Shown one piece after another: positions 23,155 through 33,146 of a DNA stretch of 40,159 nt. The notes under the pieces are model-generated. The model did not search any database. It was not told the DNA's origin and was given only the letters and a program-made list of their open reading frames with translations. Position numbers and translations under genes: made by a program. Location of the stretch: assembly GCA_003153035.1 (NCBI GenBank), contig PMBT01000014.1, forward strand, positions 11,611 through 51,769, in the 5' to 3' direction. The DNA is from Opitutia bacterium. Lineage in GTDB: Bacteria > Verrucomicrobiota > Verrucomicrobiia > Opitutales > Opitutaceae. How positions within the stretch are numbered: the first letter of the stretch is position 1; every line of letters begins with the position of its first letter.

Positions 23155-24693
23155 ATGAAATTCGAAGACGCCCCGCGGTTGCCCAAGCTCCCCTTCATCG
23201 TTGGCGACGTTGCCTTGCTGCTGCTCGCCGGTTTCATCGCTGTTCGCCATCCGAATCCCCTCTCGCCTCTCCCGCTGCTCATCATGACCGGCTGCGTGGG
23301 CGCCGGCTGCCTGGCATTCATCCTTCCGATCGTGATCAACTATGTGCGCGATCAGGAGGAGGTCGCGGGCGCTCTGCGCCGCGAACTGAGCGAGCAATTC
23401 AAGCGGCTGATGGCCGCCTCCGAGCACCTCCAGCATTCCACGGTCCAGCTCAAGACCATCGAGGAGATTGCCACCAAGAACCTGCAGGCGGCCGAGAGGC
23501 TTCCTTACCGCCTGCAGGAAAAAATCGCCGAGTTCAACCAGCAGCTCGCCGAAACGGAAACCGAGGATAAGGAAGCTCTGGAACAGGAGCTGGCGACATT
23601 GCGGTCCACTGAAAACGAGCGCCTCACCACGGCCGCCGATAAGATCGCGAAGGCCGTCGTGGAGTGGACCAGGCTTGAGGCCGGCACGCGCCAACAGCTC
23701 GCGGCCGCCGGCGAACTCCACGAAAAACTCACCGCCGTGCTCGCCGCCATCGACGGCAAGATCGCCGCCATCGCGCCACCTCCGCCGGTTCTTCCGGGCT
23801 CCCGCCCGCCTGTCGAACCTGCGCCGGCCGTGGCCGCTTCGGTCGAACCAGCCAGCGCACCATCCGTCGTCGCGAAAGACGAGCCCTCGCCAGAAGCCGC
23901 ACCCAAGCCGGTGCGCCCACCACGCACTCCGCGAAAGCCCAAGACGGCAGCGCCCTTCGCGCCGGAATCCTCCGGCCCGGCTGTGGCCGTCGAAGTTCTC
24001 GCGCCCGCATCATTTTCGCCGGTCGGTCCTGAACATGTGCCACCGGCCATCGAGACGCCGACGCCAATCGCGGTTCCAGTGGCCGCCAGCACGCCTTCAC
24101 TGGTGACTCCCACGCCAGCGCCGTCCGCTGAACCGATTCCTGCCGCCGCGCCCGTGGTGGTTCATCCGGCTGAGCCGGCCGCCTCGGATTCCGCGGCAGA
24201 CGATTTGACAATGCCGCCGATGCCGAAACCTCCCCGCAAGCCGCGGGCTCCGCGAACCTCCAGGCCCGGCGAACCGGCGCCCGGCACCGGATCCGCGCCC
24301 GCATTTGCCCATCCCTCGTCTCCCGCGCAGCCAGCCGAACTTATTGCTGAACCGGTCACGGACGAGCCGCCGGCCCCCGAGAGTTTCTCGCAGGTTCCCC
24401 CCGAGGAAAACCTGCCCCTCGCGACCCCGTCGGCCGACGGCCGCACGCGCCTGACTGTCACATCTTACATCGGCATCGGCAACAAGCTGTACCTCCGTGG
24501 TGAGGGCCCGGGCCTGAGCGCGACCAAAGGCGTGCCGCTGCAGTTCGTCTCCATCGGGCGCTGGCGCTGGGAAACCGGCGAGGCTACGACCCCCGTGGTC
24601 TGCCGGATTTACAAGAACGACAAACTCGAGGCTCCGATCGGCCCACTCACCCTCGCGCCTGGCACCGAGCAAGAGGTCTCCGCCACGTTCTAG
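23155..24693 (+). CDS. Membrane-anchored coiled-coil protein with Pro/Ala-rich linker
   Basis: The ATG at 23155 begins MKFEDAPRLPKLPFIVGDVA and gives 512 residues. Two adjacent membrane helices (VALLLLAGFIAV and MTGCVGAGCLAFILPIVIN) are followed by a coiled coil (about residues 65-200, for example LQEKIAEFNQQLAETETEDK). A long proline/alanine-rich linker (about 210-430) follows. The C-terminal domain begins RLTVTSYIGIGNKLYLRGEG and ends SATF; it looks like a compact beta-sandwich. I do not recognise a named family. The layout suggests a cytoplasmic spacer that positions the C-terminal domain away from the membrane. Confidence 0.75.
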   Translation: MKFEDAPRLPKLPFIVGDVALLLLAGFIAVRHPNPLSPLPLLIMTGCVGAGCLAFILPIVINYVRDQEEVAGALRRELSEQFKRLMAASEHLQHSTVQLKTIEEIATKNLQAAERLPYRLQEKIAEFNQQLAETETEDKEALEQELATLRSTENERLTTAADKIAKAVVEWTRLEAGTRQQLAAAGELHEKLTAVLAAIDGKIAAIAPPPPVLPGSRPPVEPAPAVAASVEPASAPSVVAKDEPSPEAAPKPVRPPRTPRKPKTAAPFAPESSGPAVAVEVLAPASFSPVGPEHVPPAIETPTPIAVPVAASTPSLVTPTPAPSAEPIPAAAPVVVHPAEPAASDSAADDLTMPPMPKPPRKPRAPRTSRPGEPAPGTGSAPAFAHPSSPAQPAELIAEPVTDEPPAPESFSQVPPEENLPLATPSADGRTRLTVTSYIGIGNKLYLRGEGPGLSATKGVPLQFVSIGRWRWETGEATTPVVCRIYKNDKLEAPIGPLTLAPGTEQEVSATF

Positions 24694-24742
24694 CCGCAGA
24701 CCTGGCTTGGCCCTGTCCGCCCGTGCCCCATCGCATCAACTC

Positions 24743-24940
24743 TCAGTAGTGCGGCGGATGTTCGTCACCTGCCGGCGGCGAACCGGGCTCGGCCGCCAGC
24801 TTCTCCGCCACCTCCGCCGCCCGTTTCTTCAGACGGTCGATCTCGGCCGCCATCTCGAGCATGGCCTTGTCCTGCTCCGCCACGTGGCGCTGCAGCCAGG
24901 CGAGCTTTTCTTCAAGGAGGGCCTGACGATCGTCGTTCAT
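24743..24940 (-). CDS. slyX: SlyX family protein
   Basis: The ATG at 24940 gives 65 residues: MNDDRQALLEEKLAWLQRHV, a single coiled-coil helix (VAEQDKAMLEMAAEIDRLKK), and the terminal PPHY that marks SlyX proteins. The length is normal for SlyX; the track's 107-residue version carries an implausible extension. SlyX is a small conserved cytoplasmic protein without an established biochemical function. It converges on the coiled-coil gene with a 49-base gap. Confidence 0.82.
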   Translation of the reverse strand: MNDDRQALLEEKLAWLQRHVAEQDKAMLEMAAEIDRLKKRAAEVAEKLAAEPGSPPAGDEHPPHY

Positions 24941-25576
24941 TGCGATCGCCCAGTTCAGCCAAGTCCGCCCGTGGTGCCAAGCCCATAGCCTGGCTGTAGT
25001 CGAGCGCGACGGAGCCTCATCCAAAAGATTGATAGCAACCTCGCCCGCGGATTGCGCGGATGACACGGATGAAAACCGGCTTATCCGCGCCTATCCGTGG
25101 AATCCGCGGAAAAAGGACTGCGTTGGAGTTTTCGAGTTCTTCTCAGGCCAGAGGGATTTCGAATTACTGTCGTACAGGAAACTCAAAGAGGATTTCCCTG
25201 TGATCTATGTACTACTATAGGTCAAAATCCTCGTGGGCACCGACGAAGTTCGGATCGAGGTCATTGCGCCTCACGCCAAGTGCGCAACGGTCGCAAAGGT
25301 ATACTTGTAGCCAAGGCCGTGAGGCCTTGGGGATAGCGCATCCAAATCCTCTCGGCTTCAGTTACAGTACTGCTCCTACATGACTTTGCTGCTTGGCGAC
25401 CTTTGCGTGAGGAAATGCATTTCCGGATTTGGTTGCGGCTCCGCCGCGCTGGGCTCTTTTGTGGCGAAACTACATTCGGATTCATCCTGATGCGGCGCCC
25501 TGCATCAATCAGATCGATTTCCTCAGTGCGCTCTGTGTCTTAGTGGTAAACAGGATCGGGCTGGGTTTTGCCGGGC
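24941..25576. other. Non-coding region made of several repeat remnants
   Basis: No credible gene. Near 25049-25120, 'gcggattgcgcggatgacac' and later 'cgcctatccgtggaatccgcgg' form inverted short-unit repeats. Around 25268-25300 and 25404-25420, CCTCACGCCAAG/TCGCAAAGG and GACCTTTGCGTGAGG oppose each other. ccaaggcc-gtga-ggccttgg (25311-25330) is a perfect hairpin between them. Near 25525, 'cagtgcgctctgtgtcttag' resembles the repeat at 21.4 kb. The stretch looks like a graveyard of dispersed palindromic repeats. Confidence 0.55.
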
Positions 25577-27859
25577 TCAACACCGCAGACCGCCTCCCGC
25601 GCTCAGCAAATCCCGCAGGGACGCGGGTTCGGTCGCCGGCTGCCGGCACGCGAAGCTCTCGCAGACATACGCCGCTGCGCGGCCGCCGATGGGCGCCATT
25701 TCTGCCAAATAAGGCCGCCGCGCGGCCAGCCAGGCCTGACCTTCGCCACCATCGGCCGCCAGCAACGCCCGTCGCGGACCCAGCTGTTCGTGCACCACCG
25801 CGGCCAGCGCCCGGAAATCATCCGCCTCTGGATCGCCGGCCAGCACGACGGTGCGCGGCGGCTCCCCGGCAAGCTCAAGCGCACCCAGCATCTGCGGCAG
25901 GGTCTGCGGCGCATTCATCCACTGCCCGCGAAACGCCTCCATGCACCGCACTGCCCGATCCCGGAAATTCATCCCGCCGGCGCCGGCACCGCCCAGCATC
26001 GCGTCGAGCCGCAAGAGATTCAGGGCCGCCACCGAGCCTGGCGCGGGCTCCGCGCCGTCGTAATCCTCCTTCAGCCGCGCAATGATCGAGGGGTCGTCCG
26101 CCCGCGAGTTGAAATAGCCGCCAGCATCGGCATCCCAAAAAAGTTCATCCATCTTGGCCTGCAGCTGCTCCGCCCATTGCAGCCACCGGAATTCGAATGA
26201 CGCCTCGTAAAGATCGAGCAGCCCCTGCACCAGATACGCGTAATCTTCGGCAAAACCGCCAACGTCGCTTCGCCCTTCGCGATAATTCCGATAGAGCAGG
26301 CCGGTGTCCTCGTCGTACAATTCCCGCCGGAGGAACTCCGCGGCGCGCACGGCGACCAAGCGGTAACCTGGAATCTCGCTGCTCCCGGCGCGATCATCCC
26401 GCGGGCGGCGGTTCGCACCCTCCAAGACCTGGTGTCCCTTCGCCAGCGCGGAAATCATCAGCCCGTTCCACGCCGCGAGAATCTTGTCGTCGAGGTGCGG
26501 ACGCGGGCGCCCGGACCGCACTTGCTGCAGCCGGTCCAGGGACGCCGACAGGCGATGGTCGGCGTCTTTAAGCTGCAGGCCGAACTGCTGCGCTGTCGCC
26601 GCCAGCGGCTGGCACTGCCGCAGGTGATTCTTCCCGCAAAACTCGCTTTGGGGATCGCTTTCCGCGGGCACGTTGCCGCCCTCCACCACCCCGAAGTGCG
26701 CACAGAAGAGCTCTGCGTCGTCGCCCAACTCGCGTGCGATTTCCTTCCTGGTCCAAACATAGAATGCCCCCTCGGTCTGCTGGCCTTCGACTTTCGACCC
26801 TCGGCTTTCGCCCGGATTCTCCGCTGGAAGCGGGGAATCCGCGTCCTCCGCCGAGTAGAACCCGCCCGCCGGGTCCGTGAGGTCCCGCCGCACGTATTCA
26901 AAGATGCCGCGCGCCACCGCGGCGTAGCGTTCGTCGCCCGTGGCCTGCGCCGCCTCCAGAAAGCTGATCGCGAGCTGTGCCTGGTCGTAGAGCATCTTCT
27001 CGAAGTGCGGCACAAACCACTCCGCGTCCACCGAGTAGCGATGAAAGCCGCCACCGACATGGTCGTGGATTCCGCCTTCTGCCATCTTGCGCAAGGTGAA
27101 CGTCGCCATTTGCGCCGCCTTCGCTCCAGCCGCCGACGCCACCCCGCGGACCGCCACGCGGAACAGGAAGTTGAACAACGCCGCCCGGGGAAACTTCGGC
27201 GCCCCGCTGAATCCGCCCCGCTCGGCGTCGAATGACTCAACCAGTTGGTGGACGCACCGCGCGATGGCCTCAGTCGCGGCGGCCGCCATATCCGGCGCCG
27301 ACTCCTGGCTGCCCCCGGCCGATTCTGCGCGCTGCCCGTAGGTGCGCAGTGCCTCCACCACGCGCGCGCCTTCCGCCTCCAACCTGTCCCGGTCATTGGC
27401 CCACGCCTGGGCGAGCACTCCGAGAAGCGTTGCGAACCCCGGTCGCCCCCAGCGGTCTTCGGGCGGAAAGTAGGTGCCGCCAAAGAACGGCTCGAGGCCG
27501 GGTGTCAGCCACACGCTCATCGGCCACCCGCCGTTCCCGGTGGCGGCTTGCACATACGTCATGTAGACGCGGTCGACATCGGGCCGCTCCTCGCGGTCGA
27601 CTTTCACCGGCACAAAATCGCTGTTGAGCTGCGCGGCGATGGCCCCGTTTTCGAATGACTCGTGCGCCATCACGTGACACCAGTGGCAGGTCGAGTACCC
27701 GATGGAGAGGAAGATGGGCTTCTGCTCGGCCCGCGCCTTGGCGAACGCCTCCTCACCCCACGGAAACCAATCGACCGGATTGCCGGCGTGCTGGCGCAGG
27801 TAGGGCGACTTCTCGCGGGCGAGGCGGTTGGTGCGGCGGGCCGGGGCGGCATCGGACAT
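25577..27859 (-). CDS. Thioredoxin-domain protein of the YyaL/SSP411 (DUF255) family
   Basis: The ATG at 27859 gives [20 protein letters not shown], the usual start; the track's 25 extra residues are dropped. The product has 760 residues. The N-terminal DUF255 thioredoxin-like domain (about 10-170) shows [20 protein letters not shown] and [15 protein letters not shown] with an intact CxxC, then [14 protein letters not shown]. The rest is an (alpha/alpha)6-barrel-like region similar to glycosidase or epimerase folds ([58 protein letters not shown]). Members occur in bacteria and animals; the biochemical role is unresolved. It is cytoplasmic and of normal length. Confidence 0.92.
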   Translation of the reverse strand: MSDAAPARRTNRLAREKSPYLRQHAGNPVDWFPWGEEAFAKARAEQKPIFLSIGYSTCHWCHVMAHESFENGAIAAQLNSDFVPVKVDREERPDVDRVYMTYVQAATGNGGWPMSVWLTPGLEPFFGGTYFPPEDRWGRPGFATLLGVLAQAWANDRDRLEAEGARVVEALRTYGQRAESAGGSQESAPDMAAAATEAIARCVHQLVESFDAERGGFSGAPKFPRAALFNFLFRVAVRGVASAAGAKAAQMATFTLRKMAEGGIHDHVGGGFHRYSVDAEWFVPHFEKMLYDQAQLAISFLEAAQATGDERYAAVARGIFEYVRRDLTDPAGGFYSAEDADSPLPAENPGESRGSKVEGQQTEGAFYVWTRKEIARELGDDAELFCAHFGVVEGGNVPAESDPQSEFCGKNHLRQCQPLAATAQQFGLQLKDADHRLSASLDRLQQVRSGRPRPHLDDKILAAWNGLMISALAKGHQVLEGANRRPRDDRAGSSEIPGYRLVAVRAAEFLRRELYDEDTGLLYRNYREGRSDVGGFAEDYAYLVQGLLDLYEASFEFRWLQWAEQLQAKMDELFWDADAGGYFNSRADDPSIIARLKEDYDGAEPAPGSVAALNLLRLDAMLGGAGAGGMNFRDRAVRCMEAFRGQWMNAPQTLPQMLGALELAGEPPRTVVLAGDPEADDFRALAAVVHEQLGPRRALLAADGGEGQAWLAARRPYLAEMAPIGGRAAAYVCESFACRQPATEPASLRDLLSAGGGLRC

Positions 27860-28081
27860 TGACCCAACGTCCGCGCAAACTCTCAAAACGCAAAACGGAA
27901 TCCCGCGAATGCGGACCTCATTTGGGGAAACCACCCCAAAACCTGAAAAAAGGCCGCCATCGCGAGGAGGCCCACCCTGGGATAATTCCCCCGAGGCGAC
28001 TCCGGTTCAGCTGGCGTTTCTGGCTCATATCTTTGGGCTTACCCTTCCGGCGGGAACCCTTACTCTGGCCGGCCCTCTGTC

Positions 28082-28978
28082 ATGCTTGGCGCCTTTCTCA
28101 CAACCGTTTTCTTCTCCCTGTCGGTGATCTTTGCCAACCGCTCGATCCGCGCGGTCGGCGTCACGCGCGCCAACCTCGGCCGGTTGCTGGTGGCGCTCGT
28201 CTGCCTCGGCGCCTACGCGCATACCCTCGGACGCGGACTCGGCGGCGCCGGTCGCAACTGGTTTTTGCTCAGCGGACTGATCGGCATGGGCCTGGGCGAC
28301 CTGGCCGGTTTCAACGCCCTGCCCTTGCTGGGATCGCGGCTGTCCATTCTCATGGGCCAGTGTCTCGCCGTGCCGATCGCGATCATCGCCGAGCGGCTCT
28401 GGCTAGGCACGCGGCTGACTGCCGGCCAGTTCCTCTGGGGCGGGGTCATTCTCCTCGGCGTGACCCTGGCGTTGATGCCCACGCCCAAATCCCCGCCGCG
28501 CGTGCGGATCCGACCGATCGGCTTCCTCTGGGGGTTTCTTTCCGCCGCCGGCCAGGGCCTCGGGGCCGTGGTCAGCCGGCGCGCCTCCGAGGCCGCCGTG
28601 CAAGCCGGCGAATCAATCGATGGAATTACCGCTGCCTACCAGCGCATCATCGGCGGATTGGCGGTCACCGCAGCATTCTTCGCCCTGCGCGCGCTGGTCC
28701 AGCGCGACCGCGCGCCCGAGACGCCGGCGCCTCCGCCCGCTCGGGATTATCTCTGGATCGTGGTCAACGCACTCTGCGGCGCCGTAATCGGCGTGAGTTG
28801 CTACCAATGGGCGCTCGCGACCACCCCCAGCGGCATTGTGCTGCCGATCGTTGCCACCACGCCGCTGGTCATCATCCCGTTCAGCTATCTGCTCGAGGGC
28901 GAGCGGCCGGCGCGGCGCTCATTGGCGGGTGGGGCCATCGCCGTAGGCGGCGCCGTCGCGCTAGCCCTGGCGCGCTGA
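28082..28978 (+). CDS. EamA/DMT superfamily transporter
   Basis: The 298-residue membrane protein has about ten hydrophobic segments in two related halves, the EamA arrangement (MLGAFLTTVFFSLSVIFANR, FLLSGLIGMGLGDLAGFNAL, then GFLWGFLSAAGQGLGAVVSR, IVVNALCGAVIGVSCYQWAL, PFSYLLEGERPARRSLAGGA). Such proteins export or import small metabolites; the substrate is unknown. It converges on the GH92 gene with a 12-base gap. Confidence 0.87.
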   Translation: MLGAFLTTVFFSLSVIFANRSIRAVGVTRANLGRLLVALVCLGAYAHTLGRGLGGAGRNWFLLSGLIGMGLGDLAGFNALPLLGSRLSILMGQCLAVPIAIIAERLWLGTRLTAGQFLWGGVILLGVTLALMPTPKSPPRVRIRPIGFLWGFLSAAGQGLGAVVSRRASEAAVQAGESIDGITAAYQRIIGGLAVTAAFFALRALVQRDRAPETPAPPPARDYLWIVVNALCGAVIGVSCYQWALATTPSGIVLPIVATTPLVIIPFSYLLEGERPARRSLAGGAIAVGGAVALALAR

Positions 28979-28990
28979 GGGAGGTTGCGC

Positions 28991-31345
28991 TCACGGCGAC
29001 CGCCGGAGCAATGGCGGTGCTTCCTCCGGCTGGGTGCCCCACTGCGGATTCGGCTGAGGGCCCATTTCGAATTCCAGCTTTCCGCCCGCGACCATTTCCG
29101 CGTGGTAGATCCAGGCCCGGGTCAACGGCCGGCCGTTGAGGCGGGCGGACTGGATGTAGACGTTGGCCGGCGAATTGTGGTGGGCCTCGATCACAAAGTC
29201 TTTGCCGCTGTAGTAATGACCATCGAGATGAATCACGATCCGTTCGAAGAGCGGGCTGCCCAGATCGTAGTAGGGCTTGACGGAGCAGCCGCCGTCCATC
29301 TCGAACAGTCCCATCGACCAAAGCACGTAGAGGGCGCTGAGCTGGCCTTCATCCTCCTCGCCGATCCAGCCGGCCAGCGGTGAGGTGCTGTAGAATTTCT
29401 CGAGACTCTGGCGGGTGTATTTTTGGGTGAGCCAGGGCTGGCCGGAGTAATTGAACAGAAACGGGGCCTGCAGGTTCGGCTCGTTGGTCAGATCGACGTA
29501 GCCTTTCTCAAAACCTTCCTCGAGCCGCCGGTTGAATTCATCGCGTCCGATGAGCTGGATGAGTCCACCCGGATCCTGGGGCACGAACAGCGTGTAGATC
29601 CACGCGTTGCCCTCGACAAAACCGGGCCCGTTCCAGCCGCCCTCGGTGCCGAAGCGGAAACGGTCGAACGGCTCGACCCAGCGGCCGTCGGCGTGCCGGC
29701 GGCGCGCGTATTTGAGTTGCGGGTCGATGCTATTGCGCCAGCTGCCGGAGCGGCGCAGAAACTCCCGCGCCTCTTCGTCGTGGCCGAGCGCCCGCGCGAA
29801 TTGCCCCGCCGCCCAGTCGTCGTAGGCGTATTCAAAGGTGTTGGAGGTGGGACCGGCCTCATCGGGCACATAACCGTGGTCCAGATAGGCCTGTATGTGG
29901 CGGTCGCCGGCATAGCCGGCGTTGGCGACCGGCATGCCTTGAGTTGTGAGGTCATGCTTGATCGCGCGAAAAGCCCGCTCGGCGTCGAAATCGCGGATGT
30001 TTTTTTGATAGCTGCTCACGATGAGCGACTGCTGATGCTGCGCGACCATCACTGGCGAATACGTGCCATTCACCGGCGCTTCCGGGATCCAGCCGCCGCG
30101 ATCGGCGGCCTCGAGGAAAAAGTGCACCCAGGAACTGGCGACGCCGGGACGGGTGAGCGTCCAGAGCGGGAACAGCGTCCACTGGCAGCCCCAGAGCCCG
30201 TCGCTGCTGTAGATCGCCGCGGCGGGATCGGAGACCTTTTGCACCTTTCGGTTCATGTCGACGTAGGTTCCGTCGACGTCGGTGATCACGCTTTTCGCGG
30301 AATACGCGCGGTAGAGGCAGGTGGAGAAGATCGCGCGCTGCTCCGCCGTCGCCCCCGCAACCTCGACGCCACTGAGCACGCGGCTCCACGTCTCGCGGGC
30401 ACTGCGCACGACCGCGTTGAAATCCCAGCCGAAGGGCCGCAACTCGGTGTCGAGATTGAGGCGCGCCTGGGCCGTGCTGACAAGGGAGATGCCCGTGTGC
30501 ACCTGGATCTGCTCGCCCTCGGCGGTCTGGAAATCGAGCACCACGCCGCAGTGGTCGTGCCCCGTGAACTCGCTGATCTTGCGCTGATAGTGCACGGGGG
30601 TCTGCCAGTCCGTGCCGTAGTTGGTCGACTTGCCGGTGAACGGATCGCATTGCCAGGCGTCGAGCGACGCGAGCGGGCGATCGGTCCGGATCACGAAATA
30701 GACGGTGTATTCCCCGGTGTAATTGTTGGACTGCCGGATGTGCCCGGAGATCTCCCCGGGGCCAGTCTGTGTCGCCCGGGCCTCGTGAATCTGGCAGAGT
30801 TCCTCGGTGGGAAAGGCAAAGTCGAGGAGCAGGTGGGCTTCGGCGGTGGCGGGATAGGTGAGGCGCATGACGCCGCAGCGCATCGTGGCGCTCAGCTCTG
30901 CCTTCACCCGCCAGTCGAGGAGATCGACGGAATAGCTGCCGGGCGCGCCGTGCTCCGTTTCCTTGCGGATGCGCGACCGGTAGCCGGAGGTCCACATCCC
31001 TCCAAACGGTCCGTCCGGGGCGCCCGGAAACACCCGAAAAAGCCCGGGGTTATATTCAATCGGGCCGGTGACCGGCATCAGGCTGACGCCGCTCAGGCAG
31101 AAGGCGTGCAGGTGGCTGAATCCGGAAATGCTGTTGACGGTGTATTCGTAGCCGCCGTTCCAGACGTTGGTCTGGTTGTCGGGACTCAGCTTGACCAGGC
31201 CGAAGGGCAGCGTCGCCCCGGGAAAAAGCATCCAGCGTGAGTTCGACGTGCCAGTGAAGACGTTGACGGCATCAGCGGGTTCCATTGCCGGCGCAACACC
31301 AGCCGCGGCCAAAAAAGCGAGAAGTAGAATGAACCGATGGCGCAT
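28991..31345 (-). CDS. Glycoside hydrolase family 92 (alpha-mannosidase-like), secreted
   Basis: The 784-residue product starts with a signal peptide (MRHRFILLLAFLAAAGVAPA). GH92 hallmarks follow: VNVFTGTSNSRWMLFPGATL with PFGLVKLSPD, SGFSHLHAFCLSG, WGCQWTLFPLWTL, VEGNAWIYTLFVPQDPGGLI (the general-acid Glu region), and GEEDEGQLSALYVLWSMGLF (the base region). GH92 enzymes are calcium-dependent exo-alpha-mannosidases acting on N-glycan or yeast mannan. Several members have a D-x-D or N-D-D pattern where this one has E-E-D, so specificity may differ. It lies 66 bases downstream of the DUF4038 glycosidase, probably in one operon. Confidence 0.9.
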   Translation of the reverse strand: MRHRFILLLAFLAAAGVAPAMEPADAVNVFTGTSNSRWMLFPGATLPFGLVKLSPDNQTNVWNGGYEYTVNSISGFSHLHAFCLSGVSLMPVTGPIEYNPGLFRVFPGAPDGPFGGMWTSGYRSRIRKETEHGAPGSYSVDLLDWRVKAELSATMRCGVMRLTYPATAEAHLLLDFAFPTEELCQIHEARATQTGPGEISGHIRQSNNYTGEYTVYFVIRTDRPLASLDAWQCDPFTGKSTNYGTDWQTPVHYQRKISEFTGHDHCGVVLDFQTAEGEQIQVHTGISLVSTAQARLNLDTELRPFGWDFNAVVRSARETWSRVLSGVEVAGATAEQRAIFSTCLYRAYSAKSVITDVDGTYVDMNRKVQKVSDPAAAIYSSDGLWGCQWTLFPLWTLTRPGVASSWVHFFLEAADRGGWIPEAPVNGTYSPVMVAQHQQSLIVSSYQKNIRDFDAERAFRAIKHDLTTQGMPVANAGYAGDRHIQAYLDHGYVPDEAGPTSNTFEYAYDDWAAGQFARALGHDEEAREFLRRSGSWRNSIDPQLKYARRRHADGRWVEPFDRFRFGTEGGWNGPGFVEGNAWIYTLFVPQDPGGLIQLIGRDEFNRRLEEGFEKGYVDLTNEPNLQAPFLFNYSGQPWLTQKYTRQSLEKFYSTSPLAGWIGEEDEGQLSALYVLWSMGLFEMDGGCSVKPYYDLGSPLFERIVIHLDGHYYSGKDFVIEAHHNSPANVYIQSARLNGRPLTRAWIYHAEMVAGGKLEFEMGPQPNPQWGTQPEEAPPLLRRSP

Positions 31346-31411
31346 AGGGTCAGTGGTATTCCGTCTTGGATCACCATTCCAAATGGGCGGAGTCCGCTTC
31401 AGGCCGTCAGG

Positions 31412-32998
31412 TCATCCTTTGGCCAGGTTCAACCCTGGCGGCGCGTAGCCGGCGGCGGGATCGTCGAACACCAGCACCCAGTCCGGGCCATAGGGTGGAG
31501 TGACAAACTCCGTCGGCACCGCCGGAATCTCACCGATCAACCTGCCGAGGCCGTTCCGCGGATCGTACCACCAGGCGCGCACCGTTTTCGCGCGCAGCGC
31601 CGCGAAGTTGATTTTCACGCGCTGATCACTGTGCGGCACGTAGACGAACGCGTACGTGCCTTCGCGATCGCGCGACGCGCAAATGTGATCCCCGCCTTTT
31701 CCCGGCTCGGAGAGAATCAGCCCCTGGTCCGGCACCCGGCGGAAAAACGGCCGGCTCTCGATCAGGTCGCGGAGGAAACGTACCTGCGCGGCCCCGGGGC
31801 GGTTCAGCGCATCGCGCCAGTCGCGATCGGCGTGGTTGATCACGTCGTAGCGATCGCCGCACCACTGCCACACCGCGTGGTGTCCGTAGGTCACGCCGCA
31901 GGCGCCGGCAAGCACGCTGCGCCAGCATTGCTTGCGCACATCGTAGTCGCGAAAATACCCCGTCGCCGGATCCCAGCGCGGCCACGGGCTGACCGGATGA
32001 TCCTCGTAGTTCGGCTCGAGATCGAGCGTGGGCTTGGCGGGGGCGAGCTCGTAGTCATGACTGACCCATTCCCACACCGGCTGATCGTGCCCGCCACCGT
32101 GGCCGCTCTGCATGCCGTTGATGTGCAGCCACGGTTCTTGATGCAGGTAATAGGATGTCGTGGCCCCACCGCCTTGCGGGTGGTAGGTGATCACGGCCCG
32201 GCCGCCCGTGCCCTCGAGCAACCCGTTCGCCATCTCGCGCCAGATCGGCGTCCAGTCCTGGTCCCTCGGGAAACCCGCCTGCACTCCGGTGGACTCACTC
32301 CAGTTGTCGGGATGACCGCCGAGCCGGGGCGGACGGTCGCCACCCATGATCCAGATCAGATTCGGGTGGGCCGCGAACCGCGCCCCGAGCCAGCGGCCGT
32401 ACTGCCGCGCGATCGGCAGGTTTTCCGCGGTGAAGATCCGCGGGCCGTCGCCCCACGGAGCGGTCAGCTTGTCACCCCAGCAGGCCACCACCGCCACGTA
32501 GAGGCCCAGCGATTCGGCCTCGGTGAAGAAATCGTCGATGCGCTGAAAGTACGCGGCGCGCGGTCGCAGCGGGTCGGTCCCTTCAAACGGCAGTTCACCC
32601 CACGTGCTCGGGGTGCGGAGTCCGTCGGTTTCCGGCAAGAGCGACACCTGGATCACTGTGAACCCCTGCCGGGCCCGGGTTCGGAGATAGTAAGATGCCT
32701 CTTCGCGCGTGCCGCGGTGCATCACGAGCCAGGCCGTGTCGCCCAACCAGAAGAACGGGCGGCCATCATCGGTCGCCAGATAGTGACCGCCGGAATCGGG
32801 TCGGATCGGGTGCATGGGATTCGCCGGTGCGCGGCCCGGGGTCGCCGCGGCCTGACAGGGTCGTGGGGCCAGCCCGGCGCCGCACAGCACCAAGATGAGG
32901 CCGGCGACCAACTGGCGCCAGGGAGGAATTTGTCGGTTCAAGGGAATGCCCGGGGTATGTCGAGCTCCGAGTTTTCTCCGGCGCCGCGACTGGGGCAA
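31412..32998 (-). CDS. DUF4038 (GH140-like) secreted glycoside hydrolase
   Basis: Up to 528 residues. No ATG precedes the domain; TTG codons at 32998 (track) or 32941 would start it, and both retain the signal segment QLVAGLILVLCGAGLAP. The DUF4038 TIM-barrel is clear: LATDDGRPFFWLGDTAWLVM, YYLRTRARQGFTVIQVSLLP, HPNLIWIMGGDRPP, KPTLDLEPNYEDHPVSPWPR and ACGVTYGHHAVWQWC. A C-terminal beta-domain follows (AFVYVPHSDQRVKINFAALR, RAWWYDPRNG). Relatives include apiosidases acting on plant pectin side chains; the substrate here is unknown. It is first in a two-gene unit with GH92. Confidence 0.87.
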   Translation of the reverse strand: MPQSRRRRKLGARHTPGIPLNRQIPPWRQLVAGLILVLCGAGLAPRPCQAAATPGRAPANPMHPIRPDSGGHYLATDDGRPFFWLGDTAWLVMHRGTREEASYYLRTRARQGFTVIQVSLLPETDGLRTPSTWGELPFEGTDPLRPRAAYFQRIDDFFTEAESLGLYVAVVACWGDKLTAPWGDGPRIFTAENLPIARQYGRWLGARFAAHPNLIWIMGGDRPPRLGGHPDNWSESTGVQAGFPRDQDWTPIWREMANGLLEGTGGRAVITYHPQGGGATTSYYLHQEPWLHINGMQSGHGGGHDQPVWEWVSHDYELAPAKPTLDLEPNYEDHPVSPWPRWDPATGYFRDYDVRKQCWRSVLAGACGVTYGHHAVWQWCGDRYDVINHADRDWRDALNRPGAAQVRFLRDLIESRPFFRRVPDQGLILSEPGKGGDHICASRDREGTYAFVYVPHSDQRVKINFAALRAKTVRAWWYDPRNGLGRLIGEIPAVPTEFVTPPYGPDWVLVFDDPAAGYAPPGLNLAKG

Positions 32999-33146
32999 GC
33001 GCGATCAATCCAGAGCTCCGAGTGCTGAATGGCGAATCCCGCTGCGCTGCCGGGTAGAATTACGCAACCGCCCCATCACTTGCAGCCGCGCCCTTCCCAG
33101 GCGCGGACGGCAGGCTCATTGCCGAGTCGCCTTTCGGGCTGGGCAA

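Noticed and set aside
27655-29139. 494-residue plus-strand ORF
   Set aside because: It overlaps the thioredoxin-domain gene and the EamA transporter in the wrong frame and is very arginine-rich.
29423-31240. 605-residue plus-strand ORF
   Set aside because: It is antisense to the GH92 gene, whose family motifs run the full length. The plus-strand product has no recognisable domain and arises from high GC content.
31337-33028. 563-residue plus-strand ORF
   Set aside because: Antisense shadow of the DUF4038 glycosidase, with arginine/proline-rich composition.
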